From NCBI GenBank assembly GCA_903898855.1, contig CAIUHB010000102.1:1-17191 (forward strand): 17,191 bases of DNA, written 5' to 3'. The notes beneath the pieces were generated by a model. The model worked only from the letters and a program-made list of their open reading frames with translations, had not been told where the DNA came from and did not search any database. The translations under genes and the position numbers were made by a program. This DNA comes from an uncultured Actinomycetes bacterium (GTDB taxonomy: Bacteria > Actinomycetota > Actinomycetes > Nanopelagicales > Nanopelagicaceae). Shown here piece by piece: positions 7,914 through 15,486 of the stretch; the stretch's first letter is position 1, and each line of letters begins with the position of its first letter.

Positions 7914-8978
7914 GTGAAAATAATTCAACTGATTGGGCGATTCAACGTCGGCGGAACGGCTAATTGGCTCGCAACGCTGATTCCGGAAATGGAAAAAAGG
8001 GGCCACAATCTTTTGCTTTATGCGGGTTCAGTTGCTGACGGTGAAGCTGAGGATTCTAGGTTCGCCCAATTAGGCGGGAAGCGATTACACATGGATTCGC
8101 GGAACCTCGCCATCCTCTCTGATTTAATGGCAATCCGATCTTTCCGCAAAGTTCTCAAACACGAAAAGCCTGACATATTAAATACCCATACCGCCAAAGC
8201 AGGAATGATCGGCAGAATGGCGGCAATCGGATTGCCAGTGAAGACCGTTCACACGTTCCACGGCCACGTGCTTTTTGGATATCTAAGTCGAACTCAGCGG
8301 TATCTCTATGTTCGTTTAGAGGAGTTCCTGAATTTATTCACAGATGCTTATGTCATAGTCGGACAAAGGACAATGCATGACTTGCTCGCAGCTGGAATTG
8401 GCACGGCAGACAAAATGTCGGTCATCTATCCTTATGTCGAAAGCGCGGCGCTCCTAAAAATCAAACCACGTTCGCCCGAAAACTTCGTCACTGTGGGTTG
8501 GTTGGGCCGGGTCACCGCAATTAAAAGACCTGATCGACTTGTTAAAATCGCTTCTCGTTTGCCAAGCATAAATTTTGTAGTCGGTGGAAACGGAGACTTA
8601 TTTGCCAGGTATTCTGCGATCAAACTTCCAAACATTAAGTGGCTGGGTTGGACTAGCGCAGATGATTTCTGGACCGAGTGCGACATCGCGTTATTGACTT
8701 CAGACAACGAGGGGGTCCCAACATCCTTGATAGAGGCGGCTCTTTCCGGAATCCCCATAGTCGCCACCAATGTTGGGGGAGTCGAGGAAGTGTTTATAGA
8801 TGGAGAGGGTGGATATCTTGCTGAATCTGACCAGGACTTTGCGAAACTGATTTCTCTCTTAGCCAATGATTCATCGACTCGAATTGCAATGGGGGATTCT
8901 GCTCGCACGTTTGCTGTCAAGCGTTTCGGGCTCGAAGAATTCGTTAATTCACACAGTCGGATTTACACTATTAACTAA
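7914..8978 (+). CDS. Glycosyltransferase family 4
   Basis: 354-residue GT-B fold retaining glycosyltransferase. It starts with GTG, and the N-terminal IGRFNVGGTANWL (7-19) is the usual GT4 acceptor-side glycine loop. THTAKAG (91-97) and HTFHGHVLFGYLSR (113-126) resemble exopolysaccharide and capsule transferases acting on undecaprenyl-linked acceptors. The C-terminal donor domain has VGWLGRV, VVGGNGDL and the ExxxxxxxE motif EGVPTSLIE (266-274), which binds the nucleotide-sugar, followed by PIVATNVGGV. Donor sugar not determinable. It is the last gene of the VOC-FkbM-FkbM-GT4 run. Its stop lies only 3 bases from the stop of the opposing ABC exporter gene, and no hairpin terminator separates them. 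No transmembrane segment is evident, so it is cytosolic or peripheral. Confidence 0.92.
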   Translation: MKIIQLIGRFNVGGTANWLATLIPEMEKRGHNLLLYAGSVADGEAEDSRFAQLGGKRLHMDSRNLAILSDLMAIRSFRKVLKHEKPDILNTHTAKAGMIGRMAAIGLPVKTVHTFHGHVLFGYLSRTQRYLYVRLEEFLNLFTDAYVIVGQRTMHDLLAAGIGTADKMSVIYPYVESAALLKIKPRSPENFVTVGWLGRVTAIKRPDRLVKIASRLPSINFVVGGNGDLFARYSAIKLPNIKWLGWTSADDFWTECDIALLTSDNEGVPTSLIEAALSGIPIVATNVGGVEEVFIDGEGGYLAESDQDFAKLISLLANDSSTRIAMGDSARTFAVKRFGLEEFVNSHSRIYTIN

Positions 8979-8981
8979 AGT

Positions 8982-10820
8982 CTAAAGACCCATTAATCTT
9001 GATTGGTTCTCGAAATCAGGAACTGCGGCGCGGACTTCGTCGAAAGTACCAATCTTTTCAATCTTTCCAGCATTCATATATATGACCTTATCCGCATTGC
9101 GGATAGTGGAGAGTCTGTGAGCAATCACGATTACGGTTGACTTGCCTTTGAGCGCATTCAAAGAATCCGATATTTTCGCTTCGGTCTCCCCATCTAGTGC
9201 GCTTGTTGCTTCGTCAAGGATGATTAGCTTGGGATTTGTGTATAGAGCCCGCGCGATACCCAATCGCTGTCTTTGACCACCGCTTAGCTTAGAACCTCGC
9301 TCGCCTACCGGAGAATCTATTCCTAAAGGGAGCTCGGCAACGAGATCGTCCAATTGGGCTCGCTTCAGGGCGGACATGATGTGTTCTGTATCCTGCGGCT
9401 CGAATTCATATCCCATGGCGACGTTATTACCGATAGTTCCATTGAAAACGATAATGTCTTGGGGAACGTACGAAATCGCCCCATGATATCGGGCCGTCGC
9501 GGCACTTGGTTTTAACCCCGAGATGAGAATCGAGCCTTTATCGGCATCGAGAACGCCCAATATTAAATCGACCAATGTTGTCTTTCCCGCTCCAGACGCG
9601 CCTACTATTGCCACAAATTCACCCGGCAGGATTTGTAAATTTAAATCCCGAATTACTTCTTCAACTTTGGATGGATAGCGAAAGTGGAGTCCCACGACCT
9701 CTACAGATGGAATGAAATCTAAATGCGAAAAAATCGGCCGGAACTCCGATTCAACCCCCATAGTTGTTGTGTTGATTTCAGCAATCAAATCCAAAGTCGG
9801 TTTCGCCTGCCCGAGACTTGACTTAATAGTGACGGCACTTTGTTGGACGCGTAGAACCGCTGGAGCAATTCGCGTGCCCGCAGCTAGAAAGATTGATAAC
9901 GTTCCAACCGCATGTGTAGCGTCCAAAAAAATGAATTGAATTGCGCTGATCATAAGCGCACCGAGTATCACGCTTGACTCAATTACATACTTGCCGATGA
10001 ACGGAAGGAAAGTTTGCTCCGCTTCGATATCGGCTAGCTCCGTCCTTCGCTTTGCTATTAGGCTTACATAAAATCCACGCCTATTTGCCACGACGGATTC
10101 ACGATAAGATTGTAAAACCTCAAAAATTTTTTCATTGCTTTCAATTCCAGCGGCGGCACTTTGATTACCCAAAATTGTCGCGCGTTTATGTACAAGGAAA
10201 TATATAGCCACTCCAATCGAACTAAATAGGGCAAATGTCGAGAGAGCAATCAGAGGATCGACGACAAGAAGCGACAAAATCATAAGTACCAATAGCGAAC
10301 CATCTGTCAATATATTTACCAGACTGGCGACGACGCCAAGAGTAATTCTTGCTACTCCTTCAGTGACAGCGTACGCAGTTTGTTGTGTGGTTCTCACTTG
10401 AATGGTCAACAAAGGTTGTGACAGCAAGCGCCCAACAAGGGTCGCTGAAATTTTTGCACCTCTGCGGCTGAGAAAAAAGAGCATACGTCTCGTAAAGTAA
10501 ATTGACGCAACCGTTCTTGAAATCAAAAGTGAAGCTGCAATTGCACCCACAAGCATTGCTTGATGCTGAAATGAGAAATTTTGAAGATGCAAGAAATTTA
10601 ATACTTCCGATACGCGACTGCCAGGACCGCGTGATTCAATCCCGTTTACTGCAAGAGCTCCAAGCACGCCGACAAGCGCGATACCGGCCAAATCCAACAC
10701 TCCAAACGCAATTTGGAGAAACACAATGATGAACAATTTCAATTTGTCACCCTTGTCAAGCACGCTTAAAGATCGAGCGACCACACTATGCTGGAAGTTA
10801 TTGCGATAATTCTTGAGCAC
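8982..10820 (-). CDS. ABC exporter, fused permease and ATPase (possible lipid-linked glycan flippase)
   Basis: 612 residues: an N-terminal membrane domain of about six hydrophobic helices (about 28-345) joined to one ATPase domain (about 370-612), so it works as a dimer. The ATPase is intact: Walker A GASGAGKT (407-414), Q-loop Gln454 in YVPQD, signature LSGGQ (512-516), Walker B LIILDE (532-537) and switch His568 in IAHRLS. The organisation and first helices (GVLDLAGIALVGVLG) resemble MsbA and the oligosaccharide flippase PglK. Its place as last gene of a GT25-GT2 operon favours export of a lipid-linked sugar, but a lipid or peptide substrate is possible. The start is GTG at 10820, supported by a good Shine-Dalgarno (AAAGGTGA). 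The GT2 stop lies 24 bases upstream in the transcript. The 3' end nearly touches the convergent GT4 gene. Confidence 0.93.
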   Translation of the reverse strand: MLKNYRNNFQHSVVARSLSVLDKGDKLKLFIIVFLQIAFGVLDLAGIALVGVLGALAVNGIESRGPGSRVSEVLNFLHLQNFSFQHQAMLVGAIAASLLISRTVASIYFTRRMLFFLSRRGAKISATLVGRLLSQPLLTIQVRTTQQTAYAVTEGVARITLGVVASLVNILTDGSLLVLMILSLLVVDPLIALSTFALFSSIGVAIYFLVHKRATILGNQSAAAGIESNEKIFEVLQSYRESVVANRRGFYVSLIAKRRTELADIEAEQTFLPFIGKYVIESSVILGALMISAIQFIFLDATHAVGTLSIFLAAGTRIAPAVLRVQQSAVTIKSSLGQAKPTLDLIAEINTTTMGVESEFRPIFSHLDFIPSVEVVGLHFRYPSKVEEVIRDLNLQILPGEFVAIVGASGAGKTTLVDLILGVLDADKGSILISGLKPSAATARYHGAISYVPQDIIVFNGTIGNNVAMGYEFEPQDTEHIMSALKRAQLDDLVAELPLGIDSPVGERGSKLSGGQRQRLGIARALYTNPKLIILDEATSALDGETEAKISDSLNALKGKSTVIVIAHRLSTIRNADKVIYMNAGKIEKIGTFDEVRAAVPDFENQSRLMGL

Positions 10821-10825
10821 TTAGT

Positions 10826-10833
10826 TCACCTTT
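10826..10833 (-). promoter_or_regulatory. Shine-Dalgarno of the ABC exporter gene
   Basis: On the minus strand AAAGGTGA lies 5 bases before the GTG at 10820. It is the clearest ribosome binding site in the window and decides the GTG start over later Met codons. Most other genes here lack such a site. Confidence 0.7.
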
Positions 10834-10844
10834 GCTTGGGAACC

Positions 10845-11744
10845 CTACTTTAATCTATGCATTACGCTCAAATACGATTCTCGGACGATGGCGGGATAAA
10901 TTCGATAAAACCCAGGAATTCGGACCAAATCGCGCGTCGGCACAATCAAATTTAACATCGCCAACTTCAACCTCCATCCCCCGTGTAGAAGGGCGGTTGT
11001 GGTCTGTTTAGCCAACAAACGGAGCGCAAAATTCTTCGATTTAAAGTCTTCTTTTTTCAGAAACCCCCTGAGCACCTGAACAGATTTTAGCAAGTCATTC
11101 AAAGCATCCCTGTTGTCGACGAGATGTCCAGCTCCACCCCAGAAATATGAATAAAGAATTTCATTAACAACTTTAATTCTCCGCCCAAAGGGATTAGTAG
11201 ACAGTAGAAAAATTTGATCCTCCGCCATTCGAAAATCCTCGAAAGAGAGCCCGGAAAAAGTTTCTATTCGGAAGAGAAATCTCCACAATCCCGGGTAGGC
11301 AACAAGGTCATTTTCGACTGACGCAACCCCTTCACTTCGGAAATATATTGGGGTGATTGATCCATCCACATCACTTATCTTTTCGAAAGCCCCCACGATA
11401 ATGTCACTTTCTGGGTTCTCTTCTATGGAGCGAAGCGCTAAGTGCCAATTGGGAATATCGTCGCTATCCCAAAATGCCACCCAATCACCTATGGCATGGT
11501 GCAGCCCAAAATTTCTTGCCTTGCCTGGAGCCCCAAAGAAACCCGAGTACAACTCAATATTTTTGCTTTTGCATTTTTCTATGATTACTTCAAGTTCTTC
11601 GAGGCAATTCTTTCCCGTTAGGTCACATATCAATATGACTTGGACGGCTGCAGAATCTAAAGAAGTTAACCATTTCTCTAAAGCGCCAAGCCGACCGCCC
11701 ATCTCTCCGACAGGGATGACCGCGGATAAGCAAATACTCGACAT
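10845..11744 (-). CDS. Glycosyltransferase family 2 (GT-A fold)
   Basis: 299 residues from the ATG at 11744; in-frame TTG (11762) and GTG (11759, 11753) codons could add up to six residues. The inverting GT-A fold is shown by the first strand SAVIPVGE (7-14), the GAPGKARNFGL block (71-81) that positions the donor, and a DxD-type metal site in FWDSDD (91-96). A later MAEDQIF supplies the acidic ED expected of the catalytic base. No transmembrane segment is evident; the C-terminal part is basic and may sit on the membrane. It should transfer a sugar from a nucleotide donor to a growing glycan; donor and acceptor are unknown. It is the middle gene of the GT25-GT2-ABC operon, 23 bases after the GT25 stop. 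N-terminal residues 15-60 are diverged from the textbook GT2 pattern. Confidence 0.85.
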   Translation of the reverse strand: MSSICLSAVIPVGEMGGRLGALEKWLTSLDSAAVQVILICDLTGKNCLEELEVIIEKCKSKNIELYSGFFGAPGKARNFGLHHAIGDWVAFWDSDDIPNWHLALRSIEENPESDIIVGAFEKISDVDGSITPIYFRSEGVASVENDLVAYPGLWRFLFRIETFSGLSFEDFRMAEDQIFLLSTNPFGRRIKVVNEILYSYFWGGAGHLVDNRDALNDLLKSVQVLRGFLKKEDFKSKNFALRLLAKQTTTALLHGGWRLKLAMLNLIVPTRDLVRIPGFYRIYPAIVRESYLSVMHRLK

Positions 11745-11767
11745 TCTTTGCACCGTCACCAACGGAA

Positions 11768-12499
11768 TCAGACCTTGATTGAACTAACAGAATCGCTTTG
11801 AGTTACGTAACTCTTGCGTGTGCGGAGGATTCGGAATTTCCTCGACGCACTCAAAGTCGCAAAAAGATTATCAATCGGCATAATTGGTTCGATATTGCTG
11901 GCGGAAATCAATTTGGCAAAATTTTTCGAAACGACGTAAAAATGACATCCTGACTTAAAATTGTCGGTTACAAAATCTCGCCTGTATTCGGATCCATTTC
12001 TCACGACACGGAGTCGATGTCCAACCTTTTTCTTTAAATAGTTATTTTTTTTACTTGCCAAATACAGAGCATGGCAAAAGTCTCCCTCCCAATCCTGTAA
12101 CTTAATCAAAATTTTATCCAACAACATATTATTCAACCAACCAATTTGGAGAACATCAAAATTAATATCAAACACAGCATCTAACTGCCTATGCAGCGCT
12201 TTTAAGTTAGTGATTTGAAAATCGTCTTCTACAATAATTCCAAAATTGTTCGGCGCAGCTGCAATTTTTCTAATTGCTTCCATGTGAGATTGAAAACACG
12301 CCTCAGCTGGCATCGATAGGAACGGATTTGCCTCATCGAGGCTACTTGCATCGATGGCTTCAATTCGATGAAATCCGGTATCGAGGCTCTGAAACATTCT
12401 CTGCGCAGCCGCTAAACGATCAGGACGGGATTGTAAGTTAATTAAATAGTAGTCGAGACCAGGGCGAACCACCATTGGGGATTTACCCGAACTTTTCAT
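11768..12499 (-). CDS. Glycosyltransferase family 25-like protein
   Basis: 243 residues from the ATG at 12499. DYYLINLQSRPDRL (16-29), the ACFQSHMEAIRKI block (67-79) and IIVEDDF (88-94), whose EDD is the metal or donor site, are the three conserved blocks of GT25, the LPS beta-galactosyltransferase type. The frame remains open upstream to 12571, but that longer form would overlap the divergent GT11 start and run through a TATAAT. The ATG at 12499 also has a TACAAT exactly 6 bases before it, so the short form is chosen. GT25 enzymes are best known from Gram-negative lipooligosaccharide synthesis, so this gene in an apparently monoderm genome may have been acquired. A galactose donor would fit the upstream galE, but that is inference. 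First gene of the operon leading to GT2 and the ABC exporter. Confidence 0.8.
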   Translation of the reverse strand: MKSSGKSPMVVRPGLDYYLINLQSRPDRLAAAQRMFQSLDTGFHRIEAIDASSLDEANPFLSMPAEACFQSHMEAIRKIAAAPNNFGIIVEDDFQITNLKALHRQLDAVFDINFDVLQIGWLNNMLLDKILIKLQDWEGDFCHALYLASKKNNYLKKKVGHRLRVVRNGSEYRRDFVTDNFKSGCHFYVVSKNFAKLISASNIEPIMPIDNLFATLSASRKFRILRTRKSYVTQSDSVSSIKV

Positions 12500-12505
12500 T
12501 GGGCG

Positions 12506-12511
12506 ATTGTA
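12506..12511 (-). promoter_or_regulatory. Leaderless-type -10 element (TACAAT) of the GT25-GT2-ABC operon
   Basis: Reading the minus strand, TACAAT is followed by exactly 6 bases and then the ATG at 12499. This matches the TANNNT-N6-start geometry of leaderless actinobacterial transcripts. No Shine-Dalgarno precedes that ATG. A matching -35 would fall on about 12529-12534, which is part of the opposing TATAAT. Confidence 0.42.
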
Positions 12512-12525
12512 CGTGTTGAAAACTG

Positions 12526-12531
12526 TATAAT
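12526..12531 (+). promoter_or_regulatory. -10 element (TATAAT) of the GT11 gene
   Basis: A perfect consensus TATAAT, preceded directly by TG, lies 27 bases before the ATG at 12559, predicting transcription from about 12538. The -35 position (about 12503-12508) has no good TTGACA match and coincides with the opposing promoter's -10. Confidence 0.5.
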
Positions 12532-12558
12532 CGGTGAAAATGATGCCAAAACGACAGA

Positions 12559-13539
12559 ATGGAACTCTCAAGCGAAATGTCGACGAGTACCAACAAGACG
12601 GTCATACTTTCTTTGACTGGCGGATTGGGTAACCAACTTTTTCAATTAGCCGCGGGATTAAATGTTGCCTCGGGTGGTGAAGTCGAGGTTGAGTGGGATC
12701 TTGGCCTTCCCCGCTTAAATCAATACGGGCAACCCGACATTTTCGATTTCAAGCTTCCACAAAGCGTTTCTCTTCGAAATCCAACTCGTCCATCTGTGAT
12801 AACAAGAAAAACGTTTTCAGTTATGCGTCGAATTAATGTCTCGAGTAAGAAGTACCGCGACCTTCCGGGAATGTCATCACTCCAGTATTTAACAAGTTTT
12901 GTGATGTTCCCTTACCTGAAAACATTCGCTCGATTTGAGGCCGCGCGCGGGGTTGGCTTTACCGACCTAAACGCAATTTCGAAAAAAATATTTCTAACTG
13001 GCTACTTCCAGTCATATCGTTGGGCGTCTGACATAAACACAAAACAATTTCTTGACGCAATAGAACTTCAAAACCCAAGCGAAAAATGCACACGACTAAT
13101 AGAGCGCATCGGTAAAAATAATCCAATAATTATTCACGTGCGGTTAGGCGATTATTTAAATGAAAAAACTTTTGGCATTCCTGATTCTCAGTATTACAGA
13201 ATGGGAATTGAGCACTTGCTCGTAAAATACCCGGATCGACCCTTATGGGTCTTTTCCAATGATGTTCCAATGGCCAAATCCTATTTACCTCAAGAATTCT
13301 CAGACCGGTACACCTTTGTGGATGATTCGGGACTATCTGCATGTGAGACTCTTGAAGTCATGCGACATGGATCTGGATATGTGATTGGAAACTCAACCTT
13401 TAGCTGGTGGGCGGCTTTTTTAGCAAAAGACAAGTCCGCATCAATTGTCGCCCCTTCGCCATGGTTCCAATTTCAAGAGAGCCCAAAAGAAATCACCCCG
13501 CCCGATTGGCATTTAGAGAACGCTTGGAATTCCAACTAA
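12559..13539 (+). CDS. Glycosyltransferase family 11, alpha-1,2-fucosyltransferase-like
   Basis: 326 residues. GT11 motifs occur in order: GGLGNQLFQLAAG (21-33) for the donor loop, GYFQSYRW (148-155), the GDP-fucose site HVRLGDY (193-199; the usual form is HxRRGDY, so the second Arg is Leu here), and IGNSTFSWWAA (276-286). The expected reaction is transfer of fucose from GDP-fucose to the 2-hydroxyl of a terminal galactose. That would fit a galactose-bearing glycan built with GalE and GT25, but no gmd or fcl genes for GDP-fucose are in the window. Start: ATG 12559, or ATG 12577 six codons later, which gives a more typical N-terminus; no Shine-Dalgarno decides between them. It is divergent from the GT25 operon and is transcribed toward tRNA-Thr, 30 bases beyond its stop. 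Confidence 0.87.
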   Translation: MELSSEMSTSTNKTVILSLTGGLGNQLFQLAAGLNVASGGEVEVEWDLGLPRLNQYGQPDIFDFKLPQSVSLRNPTRPSVITRKTFSVMRRINVSSKKYRDLPGMSSLQYLTSFVMFPYLKTFARFEAARGVGFTDLNAISKKIFLTGYFQSYRWASDINTKQFLDAIELQNPSEKCTRLIERIGKNNPIIIHVRLGDYLNEKTFGIPDSQYYRMGIEHLLVKYPDRPLWVFSNDVPMAKSYLPQEFSDRYTFVDDSGLSACETLEVMRHGSGYVIGNSTFSWWAAFLAKDKSASIVAPSPWFQFQESPKEITPPDWHLENAWNSN

Positions 13540-13569
13540 TCTCTTTTTCGGTACTCTTTACAACTCACC

Positions 13570-13641
13570 GCCTCGGTGGCTCAGTGGTAGAGCAGCCCAC
13601 TCGTAATGGGCAGGTCGCCGGTTCAATCCCGGCCCGAGGCT
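13570..13641 (+). tRNA. tRNA-Thr (anticodon CGT)
   Basis: A full 72-base cloverleaf folds by hand. The acceptor stem GCCTCGG pairs with CCGAGGC. The D stem is GCTC/GAGC around AGTGGTA. The anticodon stem GCCCA/TGGGC encloses the loop CTCGTAA, giving anticodon CGT, which reads ACG (Thr). The variable loop is AGGTC, and the T stem GCCGG/CCGGC encloses TTCAATC. The discriminator is T, and the CCA end is not encoded (CCG follows). It lies between the GT11 gene and the end of the opposite-strand GT39-like gene, 14 bases away. No convincing own promoter was found; TACTCT at 13552-13557 is a weak -10. Confidence 0.97.
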
Positions 13642-13655
13642 CCGATTAAAGCAGC

Positions 13656-15416
13656 CTATTGAAAATAAACATTCATTCCCAGGCCTATCGTCTTTTCATG
13701 ACTCAAAAAACCTTGTGGGATCTGCGAGCATTCATCCAGACATAAAATCATCTGCGGATTTTTCATGTAAGACGAGAACGTCGTACCGGGATTCATGGCC
13801 CACAAAGGATATTCCCAGGAGTTCTCATTTTCCCTTAATGCAACTTTTTTTATACCTTTTTTGTCAATTAGAGAAGCAAGTTCTCGATATTCGGCGAACT
13901 TTTGAGGTTGCAAATTAAAATATTGAGTGGTGCCTGAGACATTGATAAATGGTTCCTTAATCAAACCCCTGTCCCCAGACATCAATAGGAAGACTGCGCT
14001 AAAGAGAATTGAGATTGCAGCTGCCGTCTTCAAGTACGGACGAAACAATTTCACTTCCATTGGTGAAAAAGTACAAGAAATGACAATAAAGCTGAAGGTG
14101 AATCCTGAAATAAAAATGCGATTTGGCCAGTTTTGCCACTCTACTAAGAAACAGTAGGACAAAATTGAAGAAGAAAATATCAAAAATCGAATCCAATATC
14201 GTCGATAAAGGCAATAACAACAAACCGCTATAGCAATGATTGCCCAAATTGTATTCGGAGCGGAATCTTCGTTCAGAGCAAAACCGGCAGTGTGAAAGTC
14301 CGGCCAATATTTACTGTGAGGAAAATCTAAATGCTTGAGAATTCTTCCAACGTCGCTCGCGAGACTAAGAAACAAATTATTCAAAGAATGTAATTTTGGT
14401 TGCCCCACATTTGAATAAAATAGTCCGACAATCCTGATAATAAACAGCCCAGGGCTAAACGCCATTTTCAAAATAGAAAATCCACCGGCATTTGCCACAG
14501 ACGCCGGACCGCTAAAGGACCCAAAGGCGGATCGGTTTCGTAGCAACCAGGGTAAGTTAATGCATAACCCAAAAACAATACCTAAACCGAATTTCAAATT
14601 TACGGCTGACCGTATCTTTCGCACCGCAGTGGGGAGAAAAACGAATCCAATCAATGGAATTATGGAAGTCAATTTAATGCCAGCGCCGATTGCAATACCC
14701 AGGATCGGGACAAAGGCGAATGGATTAAATTCAGATAAAAGCAAGGCGACACCGGCGAACGCTGTCGCGGAAGCCCGCAGATCAACCTGAGTCGTTGTGG
14801 CTTCTAATACAACGATAGGGGCAAGTGATAATGCGATGCAGCTATCTCGAACCATGCTAGAAACGCCGAATCTTTTTAGAATAATCACTATTGATATTTC
14901 CAGGATAACGAGGGAAGTTATCGAAAAAAGAGCGTCGAACTGGTCGGTTCCAAACACGGTTCGAGGCACCATCGACAAGTAGTCGCCGAACGGCGGCATC
15001 CAATTCTGTCGGCTTATATCAGTGGCGTAAACAGAGACATTGTGTTGCATCAGCCAGTGTTCGATACGCGGCAGGTGATATGTCATTGAATCCCAATTGT
15101 TGGGCTTGTACAACACCGCCGCCAAAAACGCTAAAAAATTAATAAAGATAACGCCGACTAATACAACCGAGTGTCGGGCTTGGGCAAAAATTGATTTTAA
15201 GGGGGTGGCGCGGGCGGCAAGAAATATAAATATTAGAAGCGCAGGCGTGAAAAAAATTCGGCACCATAACATCGTTAAACAGTTCGCGGCTGAGAGCACC
15301 TCAACAACAGTCACACAGTATGAAACTAGAATTAAGTAGCTGAAGAGAATCACTTCAAATCGACGATAATTCCTCAGATTAGATATCCAAACTGGAATTT
15401 TTTGCCACTGGAGCAT
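13656..15416 (-). CDS. GT-C fold integral membrane glycosyltransferase, GT39-like
   Basis: 586 residues with about eleven or twelve hydrophobic segments spread over residues 21-480, then a soluble C-terminal domain of about 100 residues. The diagnostic block is NNWDSMTYHLPRIEHW (106-121) followed by RQNWMPPFGDY (136-146). An Asp (109) plus YHLPR just outside an early helix, with a later RQ/PP motif, marks a large family of GT39-like membrane proteins. These use polyprenyl-phosphate sugars on the outer membrane face. By family logic Asp109 may be the catalytic or metal-binding acid; this is inferred. It might add a sugar to the exported glycan, to lipid, or to protein Ser/Thr. It stands alone on the minus strand and is divergent from murT across 70 bases. 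No Shine-Dalgarno is seen before the ATG. It is distinctly AT-rich, like the rest of the island. Confidence 0.75.
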   Translation of the reverse strand: MLQWQKIPVWISNLRNYRRFEVILFSYLILVSYCVTVVEVLSAANCLTMLWCRIFFTPALLIFIFLAARATPLKSIFAQARHSVVLVGVIFINFLAFLAAVLYKPNNWDSMTYHLPRIEHWLMQHNVSVYATDISRQNWMPPFGDYLSMVPRTVFGTDQFDALFSITSLVILEISIVIILKRFGVSSMVRDSCIALSLAPIVVLEATTTQVDLRASATAFAGVALLLSEFNPFAFVPILGIAIGAGIKLTSIIPLIGFVFLPTAVRKIRSAVNLKFGLGIVFGLCINLPWLLRNRSAFGSFSGPASVANAGGFSILKMAFSPGLFIIRIVGLFYSNVGQPKLHSLNNLFLSLASDVGRILKHLDFPHSKYWPDFHTAGFALNEDSAPNTIWAIIAIAVCCYCLYRRYWIRFLIFSSSILSYCFLVEWQNWPNRIFISGFTFSFIVISCTFSPMEVKLFRPYLKTAAAISILFSAVFLLMSGDRGLIKEPFINVSGTTQYFNLQPQKFAEYRELASLIDKKGIKKVALRENENSWEYPLWAMNPGTTFSSYMKNPQMILCLDECSQIPQGFLSHEKTIGLGMNVYFQ

Positions 15417-15464
15417 AGAGTAAGTTTAACGCCCGCTTGCACAAGGCTGTGGATTTACTACGGG

Positions 15465-15470
15465 TATATG
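15465..15470 (+). promoter_or_regulatory. Possible -10 element (TATATG) of murT-gatD
   Basis: In the 70-base divergent gap (15417-15486), TATATG preceded by GGG lies 16 bases before the GTG at 15487. No -35 is found at 17 bases; TTGCAC at 15437-15442 is 22 bases away, too far. For the opposite gene, TAAACT on the minus strand at about 15422-15428 is a possible but unsupported -10. Confidence 0.25.
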
Positions 15471-15486
15471 TGACAGAATTCTTGAT

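Noticed and set aside
8432..8920. Minus-strand frame of 162 codons inside the GT4 gene
   Set aside because: Antisense to the GT4 donor domain, which has clear motifs; no motifs of its own.
8979..8981. Bidirectional terminator between the convergent GT4 and ABC genes
   Set aside because: I found no stable hairpin followed by a T-run on either strand around the stops.
10635..10644. Ten-base match to the tRNA T-loop (TTCAATCCCG), a possible attachment-site remnant
   Set aside because: Too short, does not extend to the tRNA 3' end, and lies inside the coding region of the ABC exporter; chance match.
12500..12571. Extended N-terminus for the GT25 protein
   Set aside because: It would overlap the divergent GT11 start and run through the TATAAT. 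The extra residues match nothing in the family, and the ATG at 12499 has well-placed promoter sequence.
15436..15445. Small inverted repeat CTTG-CA-CAAG between the GT-C gene and murT as an operator
   Set aside because: Four-base arms occur by chance often; no second copy or promoter overlap supports it.
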